Positions 1 through 6,702 of a stretch of DNA of 16,387 bases are shown here, piece after piece. The DNA is from JANMAT01 sp031359995 (GTDB taxonomy: Bacteria; Actinomycetota; Acidimicrobiia; Acidimicrobiales; Ilumatobacteraceae): NCBI GenBank assembly GCA_031359995.1, contig JANMAT010000006.1:1-16387 (forward strand), read 5' to 3'. The position numbers were made by a program, and so were the translations under genes. The notes beneath the pieces were generated by a model, which was given only the letters and a program-made list of their open reading frames with translations, was not told the DNA's origin and did not search any database. How positions within the stretch are numbered: the stretch's first letter is position 1; each line of letters opens with the position of its first letter.

Positions 1-2
1 GC

Positions 3-227
3 GAGGTCCGCATCGACGGCGACACCGCGGCGGGCCGCTGGTACATCATGGAGCACTTCAAGCGGGCCAATGGCGACGCCGCCATCCTGTTGGCCTACTA
101 CGACGACACCTACGTCCGCCGCGACGGGCAGTGGTACTTCACCAGCCGGCAGCTGCACCCGCAATACCAGGGGCCGCCCGATCTGTCAGGCACGTTCCTG
201 AACGCATGGGGCGAGGGCGGCGCCTAG
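3..227 (+). CDS. SnoaL-like (NTF2-fold) protein, C-terminal part
   Basis: Only the last 74 codons are inside the window; the gene begins upstream of base 1. The reading frame from base 3 gives a fragment containing GRWYIMEHFKRANG, AYYDDTYVRRDGQWYF and the end NAWGEGGA. Strand-like segments ending in a charged 'DGQWYF' hairpin are typical of the last strands of SnoaL/NTF2-fold proteins, a family of small cone-shaped barrels that includes hydratases, isomerases and many proteins of unknown function. The specific activity cannot be told from this fragment. Its TAG stop at 225-227 is also the first half of a -10-like hexamer for the next gene, which starts 11 bases later on the same strand. Confidence 0.7.
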   Translation, partial: EVRIDGDTAAGRWYIMEHFKRANGDAAILLAYYDDTYVRRDGQWYFTSRQLHPQYQGPPDLSGTFLNAWGEGGA

Positions 228-230
228 TCT
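225..230 (+). promoter_or_regulatory. -10-like element, probable leaderless start
   Basis: TAGTCT matches the actinobacterial TAnnnT -10 consensus and ends 7 bases before the ATG at 238. That spacing would place the transcription start on or next to the ATG. No purine-rich Shine-Dalgarno sequence lies between them. No clear -35 is visible. The hexamer overlaps the stop codon of the upstream gene. Confidence 0.4.
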
Positions 231-237
231 CCCGCTC

Positions 238-1020
238 ATGGCGATGACGACGACGAGTGGAGGTGTGGACCTCGCGTACGAGGTCCACGGTCAAGGCCCG
301 GTGCTCGTGCTGGTGCACGGGATCACCGAGTGCCGCCGGTCGTGGGATCCGCTGGTGCCGGCGCTCGCTGCCGAGCACACCTTGGTCATGGTCGATCTGC
401 GCGGCCACGGCGAGTCGGGCACCGGGCCGCAGTACGACCTCGGGGCGATGGCCAGTGACGTCCACGAGCTGCTCGACCAGCTCGGGCTGGCCGACCCGCT
501 GCTGGTGGGTCACTCGCTCGGCGGGACGGTCGTGACCGCCTACGCCGCGGTGTTCGACTGCCGGGCGGTCATCAACGTCGACCAGTCGCTCGCCCTGTCC
601 GGCTTCCAGGAGGGGCTGCGCCAGCTCGAGCCGATGCTCCGTGGCGACACGGCCACGTTCACGTCGGCCATCGGCATGGTGTTCGACAGCATGGCCGGTC
701 GTCTGTCCGACGCCGAGCGGGCCCGCATCGAAAGCGTGCGTCAGCCGCAGCAGGAGGTCGTGCTCGGCGTGTGGACGCCGGTGCTCGAGCAGTCGGTCGA
801 CGAGCTCGACGCCCTGGTCACGTCCATCGCCAGCCACGTCAGGGTGCCCTACCTGTCGCTGCACGGCATCGATCCGGGCCCCACCTACGCCGCGTGGCTC
901 CAGGATCTCATCCCGACGGCATCGGTGGAGGTCTGGCCCGACGTCGGCCACTACCCGCACCTGGTGCACCCCGAGCACTTCCTGACCCGCGTCCAGGCCT
1001 TCGAGCAGTCGCTGGTCTGA
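238..1020 (+). CDS. alpha/beta-fold hydrolase
   Basis: This 260-aa protein has the full signature of the alpha/beta hydrolase superfamily. There is an oxyanion-region HG at residues 27-28 (LVLVHGIT), the nucleophile elbow GHSLGG with Ser93, a probable acid Asp212 in the segment LSLHGIDPG, and the catalytic His238 in DVGHYPHL. Length is normal for the family. Such enzymes cleave esters, epoxides, C-C bonds or lactones in the cytoplasm; no signal peptide is seen. The substrate cannot be assigned, although the catabolic neighbourhood fits an esterase or a meta-cleavage-type hydrolase. The start at 238 is chosen because a -10-like TAGTCT sits 7 bases upstream; an in-frame ATG at 244 is an alternative. 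It ends 18 bases before the convergent minus-strand gene, with no obvious terminator between them. Confidence 0.9.
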   Translation: MAMTTTSGGVDLAYEVHGQGPVLVLVHGITECRRSWDPLVPALAAEHTLVMVDLRGHGESGTGPQYDLGAMASDVHELLDQLGLADPLLVGHSLGGTVVTAYAAVFDCRAVINVDQSLALSGFQEGLRQLEPMLRGDTATFTSAIGMVFDSMAGRLSDAERARIESVRQPQQEVVLGVWTPVLEQSVDELDALVTSIASHVRVPYLSLHGIDPGPTYAAWLQDLIPTASVEVWPDVGHYPHLVHPEHFLTRVQAFEQSLV

Positions 1021-1037
1021 CCCGACCGACGCCCGAT

Positions 1038-1793
1038 TCAGACACCGTCGGCGGCGCGCACCAGGGCGATCTTCTGCCAGATCTTCCGGGACATCCCGAG
1101 GGTGAGCGACTCGATCTCGCTCACCGTGTCGAGCACCACCGCGTCGGTGGACGCCTGGGCGCACAGCGCCGCCGCCTTGCCCACGATCGACAGCAGCTCG
1201 GTGCAGTAGTCGAGGTAGCGGCCGAGCTCGCTCACCGTCAGGTCGAGCGCGGGCGACCGTTCGGTGGACGGGTAGTCGGGCCGGAGACGCTCCGGGTCCT
1301 TGGTCAGCTGGTGCATGTCGATCACGTGGGCGATCGAGCGGAGCCGGTACAACACGGCGAGCGTGCGGGCGCGGTGACGACGGGAGGGGATCGTGTGAAG
1401 GAACCATGCCGCGATGCCGGCGAAGACCGCGTCGTTGATCGCGCTCTCGATGACGGGCAGCCACTGGAACGCCGGGGTCCCGTCGGCGCTGCGGACGGCG
1501 TCGCGCACCGAGAGGCCCAGCGCGACGACGGCCAGCCCGATCACCGCGAGCATGGCGATGCGGCAGGCGGTGCGCACGACCGAGTCGCGGCGGCGGTGCA
1601 CGTCGGCGCTGTCGTCGGCTTGGGCCACGAGATCGCCGAGCTCGCCCGCGACGCGCGGCAGGTTCCGGTCGGGGAACCGGGCCACGATGCGCTCCTGCAG
1701 GCGCGCCAGCGTCGCCTGGACGTGGTGCGCGTCGAGGCGTTGATAGCGCCAGGCCGACCGGTCGGCCCGGCCGGTCACGGCGCCACCCGACAC
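1038..1793 (-). CDS. two-TM membrane protein of unknown function
   Basis: I do not recognise a named family. The protein has about 251 residues if translation starts at the GTG at 1793, five bases after the stop of the upstream VOC gene; a second in-frame GTG at 1778 would give 246. The frame stays open far upstream but runs antiphase through the VOC gene, so that extension is rejected. Visible parts are a charged N-terminal region (1-70), a hydrophobic segment at about 76-96 (IAMLAVIGLAVVALGLSV), a second weaker one at about 114-135, and a cytoplasmic-looking C-terminal half. That half begins with a striking block, LRSIAHVIDMHQLTKDPERL (residues 151-170), which looks like a conserved motif, followed by helical segments. 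The tight spacing suggests co-transcription with the VOC gene. Function unknown. Confidence 0.7.
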   Translation of the reverse strand: MSGGAVTGRADRSAWRYQRLDAHHVQATLARLQERIVARFPDRNLPRVAGELGDLVAQADDSADVHRRRDSVVRTACRIAMLAVIGLAVVALGLSVRDAVRSADGTPAFQWLPVIESAINDAVFAGIAAWFLHTIPSRRHRARTLAVLYRLRSIAHVIDMHQLTKDPERLRPDYPSTERSPALDLTVSELGRYLDYCTELLSIVGKAAALCAQASTDAVVLDTVSEIESLTLGMSRKIWQKIALVRAADGV

Positions 1794-1797
1794 GGGT

Positions 1798-2358
1798 TCA
1801 GCGCTGGGCCAGGCGCTCGGCCCGTTTGGCGTAGAACTCGTCGATGGAGCCGAACTCGGGCCGGGTCGAGAAGTGGGCGACGGTGTCCGCCACGATCTCG
1901 TCGTTCGACCTGCCGAGGTCGAGCGGCTCGCCCTGGGGCTGCTGCACGTGCCACGGCGTGTCGATGAACACCTCGACCCCGTTGTGCTCGGGGTCGCGGA
2001 AGTACACCGACCAGGCGTTGCCGTGGCACAGCGGCATGATCTGCGTGACCTCGGCGTCGCCTTCCAGTTCCTTCTTGAGCGACCGAAGGTCGTCGAGCGT
2101 GCCCGAGGAGCGGAAGGCCATGTGGTGCACGCTGTTGGACGGGTCGGGCTTCGGCCGGCCGGTGATGAAGGCCACCTGATGGTGGTGGTTGGCGGTCTGC
2201 GACATGAAGATGATGTCGGCACCGCCGATCACCGGGCCGAGCGGACCTCGATCGGTGACCTCGAAGCCGAGCATCGTCGAGTAGAAGTCGATCATTCGCT
2301 CCGCGTCGTGCACGTAGAGCACAGCGTGGGCGACTTCCAGGTTCAGTCCGGTTGCCAT
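1798..2358 (-). CDS. VOC superfamily protein (glyoxalase / extradiol dioxygenase fold)
   Basis: The 186-aa protein shows paired beta-alpha-beta-beta-beta modules of the vicinal oxygen chelate fold. The first module begins AHAVLYVHDAERMIDFY and the second follows SVHHMAF. Likely metal ligands are His11, His79 and Glu129 (in HNGVEVFID), the His-His-Glu arrangement of Fe(II) extradiol dioxygenases and related lyases. A C-terminal tail of about 45 residues (from DTPWHV) follows; similar tails occur in single-domain dioxygenase-like members. Ring cleavage of a catechol or a glyoxalase-type reaction are both possible; neither substrate can be fixed. The ATG at 2358 is preceded at 6 bases by a TAGGGT -10-like hexamer on the same strand. 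It is divergent from the SDR at 2415 and followed closely by the two-TM gene. Confidence 0.85.
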   Translation of the reverse strand: MATGLNLEVAHAVLYVHDAERMIDFYSTMLGFEVTDRGPLGPVIGGADIIFMSQTANHHHQVAFITGRPKPDPSNSVHHMAFRSSGTLDDLRSLKKELEGDAEVTQIMPLCHGNAWSVYFRDPEHNGVEVFIDTPWHVQQPQGEPLDLGRSNDEIVADTVAHFSTRPEFGSIDEFYAKRAERLAQR

Positions 2359-2364
2359 GGACGA

Positions 2365-2370
2365 ACCCTA
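2365..2370 (-). promoter_or_regulatory. -10-like element, probable leaderless start
   Basis: Read on the minus strand this is TAGGGT, a TAnnnT hexamer ending 6 bases before the ATG at 2358. No ribosome binding site intervenes, so a leaderless transcript for the VOC gene is likely. The 56-base gap to the divergent SDR start must also hold that gene's promoter, which I cannot identify. Confidence 0.4.
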
Positions 2371-2414
2371 TCCGCGCGGTGGCAGGGTGGCGTCAAGGCT
2401 GCCACGATGCGCGG

Positions 2415-3167
2415 ATGAAGGTTGCCGTGGTGACAGGGGCGGGGACGGGCATCGGTCGGGCGGTGGCGGTGCAGTTCGCCAACGATGGCTTCGAACTGGT
2501 GTTGGCCGGCCGGCGGCCCGGGCCGCTCGACGAGACCGCCGCCCTGGTCACTGCGGCCCGCGCCGGCACCCGCACGCTGGCCGTGCCGACGGACGTGACC
2601 GACGCCGCCGCGGTGACGGCGCTGTTCGACGCGGTCGAGTCGGCCTTCGGCCGCGTCGATGTGCTGTTCAACAACGCAGGGTCGGGTGCGCCGCCGGTGC
2701 CGTTCGAGGACATCACGTTGGCCCAGTGGCGGGCGGTGGTCGACGTGAACCTGACCGGCTCGTTCCTGTGCGCGCAGGGCGCCGTCCGCCTGATGAAGCG
2801 CCAGTCGCCGAGGGGTGGTCGCATCATCAACAACGGCTCCATCTCGGCCCACGCGCCCCGCCCGAACTCGGCGCCGTACACCGCGACCAAGCACGCCATC
2901 ACCGGGTTGACGAAATCGCTGGCGCTCGACGGTCGCCCGTTCGACATCGCCTGTGGTCAGATCGACATCGGCAACGCCGCCACCCCGATGACCGCCCGCA
3001 TGGCCGGGGGCGTGCCCCAGGCCGACGGCACGCTGAAGCCCGAACCCACCTTCGATGTGGCCGAGGTCGGTCGGGCGGTGTCGTACATGGCGGGCATGGG
3101 CCTCGACGCCAACGTCTTGTTCCTCACCGTCATGGCCACCGAGATGCCCTTCGTCGGTCGGGGGTAG
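2415..3167 (+). CDS. short-chain dehydrogenase/reductase (SDR)
   Basis: A 250-aa classical SDR that would oxidise or reduce an alcohol/ketone with NAD(P)(H). The cofactor-binding motif TGAGTGIG is at residues 7-14, the structural NNAG at 86-89, the tetrad Asn at 112 (VDVNLTG), Ser142, Tyr155 and Lys159 (YTATK). AGRR at 31-34, with Arg after strand 2, could favour NADP, but that is a guess. The usual PG motif after the active site is replaced by GQIDIGNAATPMT (181-193), so the substrate loop belongs to a distinct subfamily. ATG at 2415 is chosen because the Rossmann strand begins at residue 2; longer in-frame starts (2352) would overlap the divergent gene. A GC-rich hairpin follows the stop, consistent with a single-gene unit. 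Confidence 0.9.
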   Translation: MKVAVVTGAGTGIGRAVAVQFANDGFELVLAGRRPGPLDETAALVTAARAGTRTLAVPTDVTDAAAVTALFDAVESAFGRVDVLFNNAGSGAPPVPFEDITLAQWRAVVDVNLTGSFLCAQGAVRLMKRQSPRGGRIINNGSISAHAPRPNSAPYTATKHAITGLTKSLALDGRPFDIACGQIDIGNAATPMTARMAGGVPQADGTLKPEPTFDVAEVGRAVSYMAGMGLDANVLFLTVMATEMPFVGRG

Positions 3168-3185
3168 GTGGCACCGTCGTGAGCG

Positions 3186-3215
3186 CCGGCGCCGGGCATG
3201 GTGACCCGACGCCGG
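3186..3215 (+). terminator. GC-rich hairpin, possible U-less terminator
   Basis: CCGGCG at 3186-3191 pairs with CGCCGG at 3210-3215, and CGGG at 3193-3196 pairs with CCCG at 3205-3208. One C-A mismatch separates the two stems and the loop has 8 bases. It lies 19 bases after the stop of the SDR and upstream of the next promoter. No T-run follows, as is common in high-GC actinobacteria, so termination is plausible but unproven. Confidence 0.35.
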
Positions 3216-3226
3216 ACGTGACCAGC

Positions 3227-3232
3227 TAGCTT
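3227..3232 (+). promoter_or_regulatory. -10-like element for the PNPOx-hydratase-SDR unit
   Basis: TAGCTT fits TAnnnT and lies 32 bases before the ATG at 3265. Transcription would start near 3239 and leave a short leader carrying the ribosome binding site GGGGGAAA at 3256-3263. A weak -35 (GTGACC at 3201-3206) is 20 bases upstream, which is longer than usual. Confidence 0.3.
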
Positions 3233-3264
3233 GCGGCGAGCATCATTCGTGCATCGGGGGAAAC

Positions 3265-3783
3265 ATGGCTGAGCAACCGTTGACCGACTACGAGGACCTC
3301 GCGGGCATGCAGCTCGACGAGGCCGAGATCGCCGACCTCGTGGGGGGCCGCGGCGAGTGCATCTTCAGCTGGACCACCACCGACGGGTATCCGGTGGGTG
3401 TTGTGGTCGCCTACATCTTCCGGCACGGGAAGTTCTGGACCACCTGCGCGGAACGCCGCAAGCGGGTGCCCGCCCTGCGCCGGCGGCCGCAGTCGGCCGT
3501 CGTGATCAACAGGGCGGGCAGGACGGTGTCCTACAAGGGCGACTCGATCGTGCACGCGGCCGGTGATGAGGGCTGGGACGAGCTGAAGACCTGGTTCTAC
3601 CAGGCCCTGTCGCAGACCGAGACCGATCCGACCAACACGGCCATGCGGAACTTCGAGAAGTTCCTCGACTCGCCGCACCGCGTGATCGTGGAGACCGAAG
3701 CCCGCCTCGTGGTCGGGTTCTCGGCCGCCAAGTTCGCCGCCCACACGGCGGCGGCCATCGCCGCCGGCCAGGGCGTGGAGTGA
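3265..3783 (+). CDS. PNPOx-fold (split beta-barrel) flavin/F420-binding protein
   Basis: A 172-aa protein of the pyridoxamine-5'-phosphate-oxidase-like superfamily, whose members bind FMN, F420 or haem and act as reductases or oxidases. The barrel is visible as strand pairs: CIFSWTTTDGYPVGVVVAYIF (33-53), then GKFWTTCAERRKRVPALRR, where the Arg/Lys cluster after the third strand commonly contacts the cofactor phosphate, then SAVVINRAGRTVSYKG. The C-terminal half (WDELKTWFYQAL to VVGFSAAKF) is helix plus a last strand, as in actinobacterial F420 oxidoreductases. I cannot decide between FMN and F420. The ATG at 3265 has the ribosome binding site GGGGGAAA just upstream. The enoyl-CoA hydratase gene follows after 10 bases, so they are probably co-transcribed. 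Confidence 0.82.
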   Translation: MAEQPLTDYEDLAGMQLDEAEIADLVGGRGECIFSWTTTDGYPVGVVVAYIFRHGKFWTTCAERRKRVPALRRRPQSAVVINRAGRTVSYKGDSIVHAAGDEGWDELKTWFYQALSQTETDPTNTAMRNFEKFLDSPHRVIVETEARLVVGFSAAKFAAHTAAAIAAGQGVE

Positions 3784-3793
3784 GCGGTCGACG

Positions 3794-4603
3794 ATGACCG
3801 ATCTCGTCAGCCTCGACGGCCCGACCGAGGGCGTGGCCGTCATCACCATGACCAACCCGGTCATCTCCAACTTCGGTTCGTGGCAGGCCATCGGCGAGCT
3901 GGCCGACGCCCTCGTCGCCGCCCGTGAGGGCGGGGCCCGTGTGAGCGTGCTCGCCTCGGGTGTGCCCGGCTACTGGTTCCAGCACGCGTGGCTCACCGAC
4001 CTGCGCAACACCTTCCTGGGCCAGCCCACCACGGGCGAGGGTGGGGCATGGTTCCGCTGCCTGCACGAGCTGAACCACGCCGGCGTCGTGTCCATCGCCG
4101 CCATCTCGGGCGACACGTCCGGCGGTGGTTGCGAGCTCGGTTGGGCATGCGACCTGCGCATCGCCGAGGAGCAGGTGCTGTTCGGTCAGCCCGAGGTCGG
4201 CATCGGCGTCGGCACGGGCATCGGTGGCACGTCGCGTCTGCGCCACCTCATCGGCCGCACGGCCACGGCCGAGATGGTGCTGCTCGGCCACCCGGTGACC
4301 GCCCGCCGCATCCTGGAACTGGGCGGCCTCAACCGGGTCGTCCCCGAGGGGCAGGCGCTCACCACCGCCGTCGAGTGGGCCGGCATCATGGCCAACCGGC
4401 CGGCGGCGGCGCTGGCGGGCATGAAGCGCATGCTCACCGAGGGCGACGACATGCTCCGCATCGGCGACGCGGTCATGAACGACCAGGCCATCTTCGGCAC
4501 GTTCTCGGGCTCGCCCGAGGCATTGGCCCTCATGGGGGCCATCCAGGCCCGCTTCGACGCCGGCGAGACCACGCGCGACGTCTACGGAGCACCCCTGCCG
4601 TGA
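3794..4603 (+). CDS. enoyl-CoA hydratase/isomerase (crotonase fold)
   Basis: A 269-aa crotonase-superfamily enzyme, expected to hydrate or isomerise an acyl-CoA double bond in a beta-oxidation-like route. The second-half signature is strong: SGGGCELGWACDLRIAEE (109-126) and LFGQPEVGIGVG (129-140). These provide both glutamates of the hydratase pair, Glu114 and Glu134, corresponding to Glu144 and Glu164 of rat mitochondrial hydratase. The first oxyanion-hole region departs from the common F-x-x-G-x-D-L form and reads GYWFQHAWLTDL (59-70), with His-Ala in place of the usual Ala-Gly. The N-terminal strand (GVAVITMTNPVISNFG) also lacks the usual NRP-x-x-x-N-A wording. It overlaps the next SDR by 4 bases (GTGA), indicating translational coupling. 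Confidence 0.87.
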   Translation: MTDLVSLDGPTEGVAVITMTNPVISNFGSWQAIGELADALVAAREGGARVSVLASGVPGYWFQHAWLTDLRNTFLGQPTTGEGGAWFRCLHELNHAGVVSIAAISGDTSGGGCELGWACDLRIAEEQVLFGQPEVGIGVGTGIGGTSRLRHLIGRTATAEMVLLGHPVTARRILELGGLNRVVPEGQALTTAVEWAGIMANRPAAALAGMKRMLTEGDDMLRIGDAVMNDQAIFGTFSGSPEALALMGAIQARFDAGETTRDVYGAPLP

Positions 4604-5364
4604 GCATCTTCGACCTCTTTCGTCTGGATGGTCGCGTCGCCGTGGTGACCGGCGGCGGTACGGGCATCGGCCGGGGCATCGCGCTCGGGCTGGCCGACGC
4701 CGGCGCCGACATCGTGCTGGCCGGGCGCCGGCCCGCTCCGCTCCACGAGGTGGCGGCCGCCGTCGCCGCGCTGGGTCGCCGGGTCCTGGTGGTGCCCGCC
4801 GACGTCACCGTGGAGGACGACATGGCCGCCCTGGCCGAGCAGGCCGCCGCGTTCGGGTCGCTGCGCATCTGGATCAACAACGCTGGCGGTCTGCAGGGCG
4901 AGCCCATGAAGCCGTTGGCCGACACCACGCTGGCGTCGTGGCACACCACCATCGATCGCAACCTCACCTCGATCTTCCTGTCGGCCCGGGTCGGCGCGCC
5001 GAAGCTGGCCGACGACGGCGCCATCCTGAACGTGTCGTCCACGGCCAGCGCGACTCGCGGGGCACCCACGCACGGCCCGTACTCGGCGGCGAAGTACGCG
5101 ATGAACCACCTGACCCAGACGATGGCGTTGGAACTGGCGCCCCGCCGCATCCGCGTCAACGCCATCGCGCCGGGACACACCCAGACGGCCGACTACGTGA
5201 ACACCTCGGGCTTCACCGACGAGAAGTTCGCCAAGCTGGCCACGAAGCAGCCACTGGGTCGCATCGGCCGTGACGACGACTACGCCGCGGCCGCGGTGTA
5301 CCTGTGCTCCGACGCCGCCTCGTGGGTCACGGGCCAGACCCTGTTCGTGAGCGGCACGCCCTAG
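4600..5364 (+). CDS. short-chain dehydrogenase/reductase (SDR)
   Basis: A 254-aa classical SDR. TGGGTGIG lies at residues 17-24, the acidic DVT at 68-70, NNAG at 93-96, Asn121 (DRNLTS), Ser147, Tyr161 and Lys165 (YSAAK), and the PG motif at about 178 (IAPGHTQT). The C-terminal WVTGQTLFVSGTP is the standard SDR end. AGRR at 41-44 again suggests possible NADP use. The GTG at 4600 overlaps the TGA of the enoyl-CoA hydratase (4601-4603), so this start is well supported. A hydratase followed directly by a dehydrogenase is the order of beta-oxidation steps two and three, so it may oxidise the 3-hydroxyacyl-CoA made by its partner; this is inference. It ends 10 bases before the convergent P450 stop. 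Confidence 0.9.
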   Translation: MSIFDLFRLDGRVAVVTGGGTGIGRGIALGLADAGADIVLAGRRPAPLHEVAAAVAALGRRVLVVPADVTVEDDMAALAEQAAAFGSLRIWINNAGGLQGEPMKPLADTTLASWHTTIDRNLTSIFLSARVGAPKLADDGAILNVSSTASATRGAPTHGPYSAAKYAMNHLTQTMALELAPRRIRVNAIAPGHTQTADYVNTSGFTDEKFAKLATKQPLGRIGRDDDYAAAAVYLCSDAASWVTGQTLFVSGTP

Positions 5365-5374
5365 CGCGTCGCCG

Positions 5375-6634
5375 TCAGGACCGCTTCGTGAAGCGGATCG
5401 GGAGCTCCTTGAGCGGCATGAGGAACATGCTCGGTTCGTGGGTCGGATCGGGCAGCGGGCGGGCCAGCTCGATGTGATCGAGGCGCGCCAGCAGACTGGT
5501 GAAGGCCGAGTGCATCTCCTGGCGGGCCAGGGCGGCACCGATGCAGTAGTGGTTGCCGGAGCCGAAAGCCAGGTGGCTCGACGAGTTGGTCCGGGCGATG
5601 TCGAAGCGGGCGGCGTCGGGGAAAACGCTCTCGTCGCGGTTGCCGGCGCCGTAGCGCACGAGCACCACGGCTCCCGCGGGGATCGTGACGCCGTGGAGCT
5701 CGACGTCTTCGGTGGTGCGGCGGGCCAGCCCCTGCACCGGGCTCTCGATGCGCAAGGACTCCTCGATGAAGCCCTTCATGTGGGCGGGCTCGTGGCGCAG
5801 GAGGGCGAGTTGGTCCGGATGCCGGAGCAGCAGCCACAGGGCGTGGGCCAGTGCGCTCGTGGTCGTCTCGAAGCCCCCGGTGACGAGCTGGTGCATGAGG
5901 TTCTGCAGCTCGTGCACGGTGAGCGGCTCGTCGTCGTCACCGTGGGCGTGCACGAGCGCCGAGATGAGGTCGTCGCGCGGGCTCGCCCGGCGGTCCTCGA
6001 ACAGGCCGGCGAGGTGGTGCTGGGCCTCCAGCTCGATGGTGGTGACGGCGATCGTCTCGTCGTCGGAGAGCACACGCATGGAGGTGGCCAGCATGGCGTC
6101 GGCCCACCGCTTGAACGCGTGGATGCCGTCGCGGCCGAGGCCGAGCTGCTCGGCGATGATGATGCCCGGGAGCGGCAGGGCGAAGTCGTGCACGAACTCG
6201 CACTCGCCGGCGTCGATGAAGCCGTCGATGAGCTCGTTGGTGACGGCGTCGATGGCCGGCGCCATCGCCGCGACGCGGCGGGCGGTGAACACCCGGTTGA
6301 GGAGCTTGCGGTAGCGGGTGTGCTCGGGCGGGTCGGTGCGTTGCAGGGTCGCCACGTGCTTCCAGCCCTGCTCGGCCAGCATCTGCTGCTGCAGGCGCAC
6401 GCGGTCGGCCTGCAGGCCGCCGGCGAACCCGGCCCGGCTGGTGAACCGGGCGGGGTCGCCGAGCACCTCGCGCAGGTCCTCGTAGGTGCTCACGAGCCAG
6501 AAGTCGGTACCGGGGATGCGGTACACGGGCGCATGCTCGTGCACCTGGCGGTAGAGCTCCCACGGGCAGCTCTGCACGGCCGGATCCATGAGGTCGAGGG
6601 TGACGCGGTCAGCGGTCGTCTCGTCGTCGGCCAT
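5375..6634 (-). CDS. cytochrome P450 (soluble bacterial type)
   Basis: A 419-aa P450 that would hydroxylate a hydrophobic substrate using O2 and two electrons from an external ferredoxin system. Landmarks are the helix C motif HTRYRKLLNRVF (105-116), the oxygen-binding I-helix GGFETTTSA (253-261), the K-helix Glu292-x-x-Arg295 and the haem loop HLAFGSGNHYCIGAALAR with thiolate Cys364. The I-helix has Gly-Phe-Glu-Thr-Thr, so the acid-alcohol pair is Glu256/Thr257. Length is normal for class I bacterial P450s and there is no membrane anchor. The ATG at 6634 has the ribosome binding site GAGGGGAC 5 bases upstream. It is divergent from a SnoaL-like gene. No ferredoxin or reductase is encoded next to it. 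The substrate and CYP family number cannot be assigned by eye. Confidence 0.95.
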   Translation of the reverse strand: MADDETTADRVTLDLMDPAVQSCPWELYRQVHEHAPVYRIPGTDFWLVSTYEDLREVLGDPARFTSRAGFAGGLQADRVRLQQQMLAEQGWKHVATLQRTDPPEHTRYRKLLNRVFTARRVAAMAPAIDAVTNELIDGFIDAGECEFVHDFALPLPGIIIAEQLGLGRDGIHAFKRWADAMLATSMRVLSDDETIAVTTIELEAQHHLAGLFEDRRASPRDDLISALVHAHGDDDEPLTVHELQNLMHQLVTGGFETTTSALAHALWLLLRHPDQLALLRHEPAHMKGFIEESLRIESPVQGLARRTTEDVELHGVTIPAGAVVLVRYGAGNRDESVFPDAARFDIARTNSSSHLAFGSGNHYCIGAALARQEMHSAFTSLLARLDHIELARPLPDPTHEPSMFLMPLKELPIRFTKRS

Positions 6635-6665
6635 GGGCGTCCCCTCGCTCGGTCGTCAGAGCCGG

Positions 6666-6671
6666 ACTGTA
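6666..6671 (-). promoter_or_regulatory. -10-like element for the minus-strand P450
   Basis: Read on the minus strand this is TACAGT (TAnnnT), ending 31 bases before the ATG at 6634. Transcription from about 6659 would give a leader of about 25 bases that includes the GAGGGGAC ribosome binding site. No convincing -35 is seen. Confidence 0.3.
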
Positions 6672-6688
6672 GCGGCGGCGGGGGTCGG

Positions 6689-6694
6689 TAGTGT
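6689..6694 (+). promoter_or_regulatory. -10-like element, probable leaderless start
   Basis: TAGTGT (TAnnnT) ends 8 bases before the ATG at 6703 and no Shine-Dalgarno sequence lies between them; the spacer is ccgccgcc. This is the spacing expected of a leaderless transcript. The 68-base divergent region therefore appears to carry two back-to-back promoters of different type. Confidence 0.4.
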
Positions 6695-6702
6695 CCGCCG
6701 CC

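Noticed and set aside
139..1464. Long open frame on the minus strand (441 codons) across the hydrolase
   Set aside because: Arg/His/Gly-rich translation with no recognisable domain, antisense to a clear alpha/beta hydrolase. Typical of a shadow frame in GC-rich DNA.
1794..2222. N-terminal extension of the two-TM protein
   Set aside because: It would overlap the VOC gene in another frame on the same strand; the extension is Thr/Ser/Arg-rich with no domain. The GTG at 1793 just after the VOC stop fits better.
2352..2414. Longer start for the SDR at 2415
   Set aside because: It would overlap the divergent VOC start and add residues before the Rossmann strand that the family lacks.
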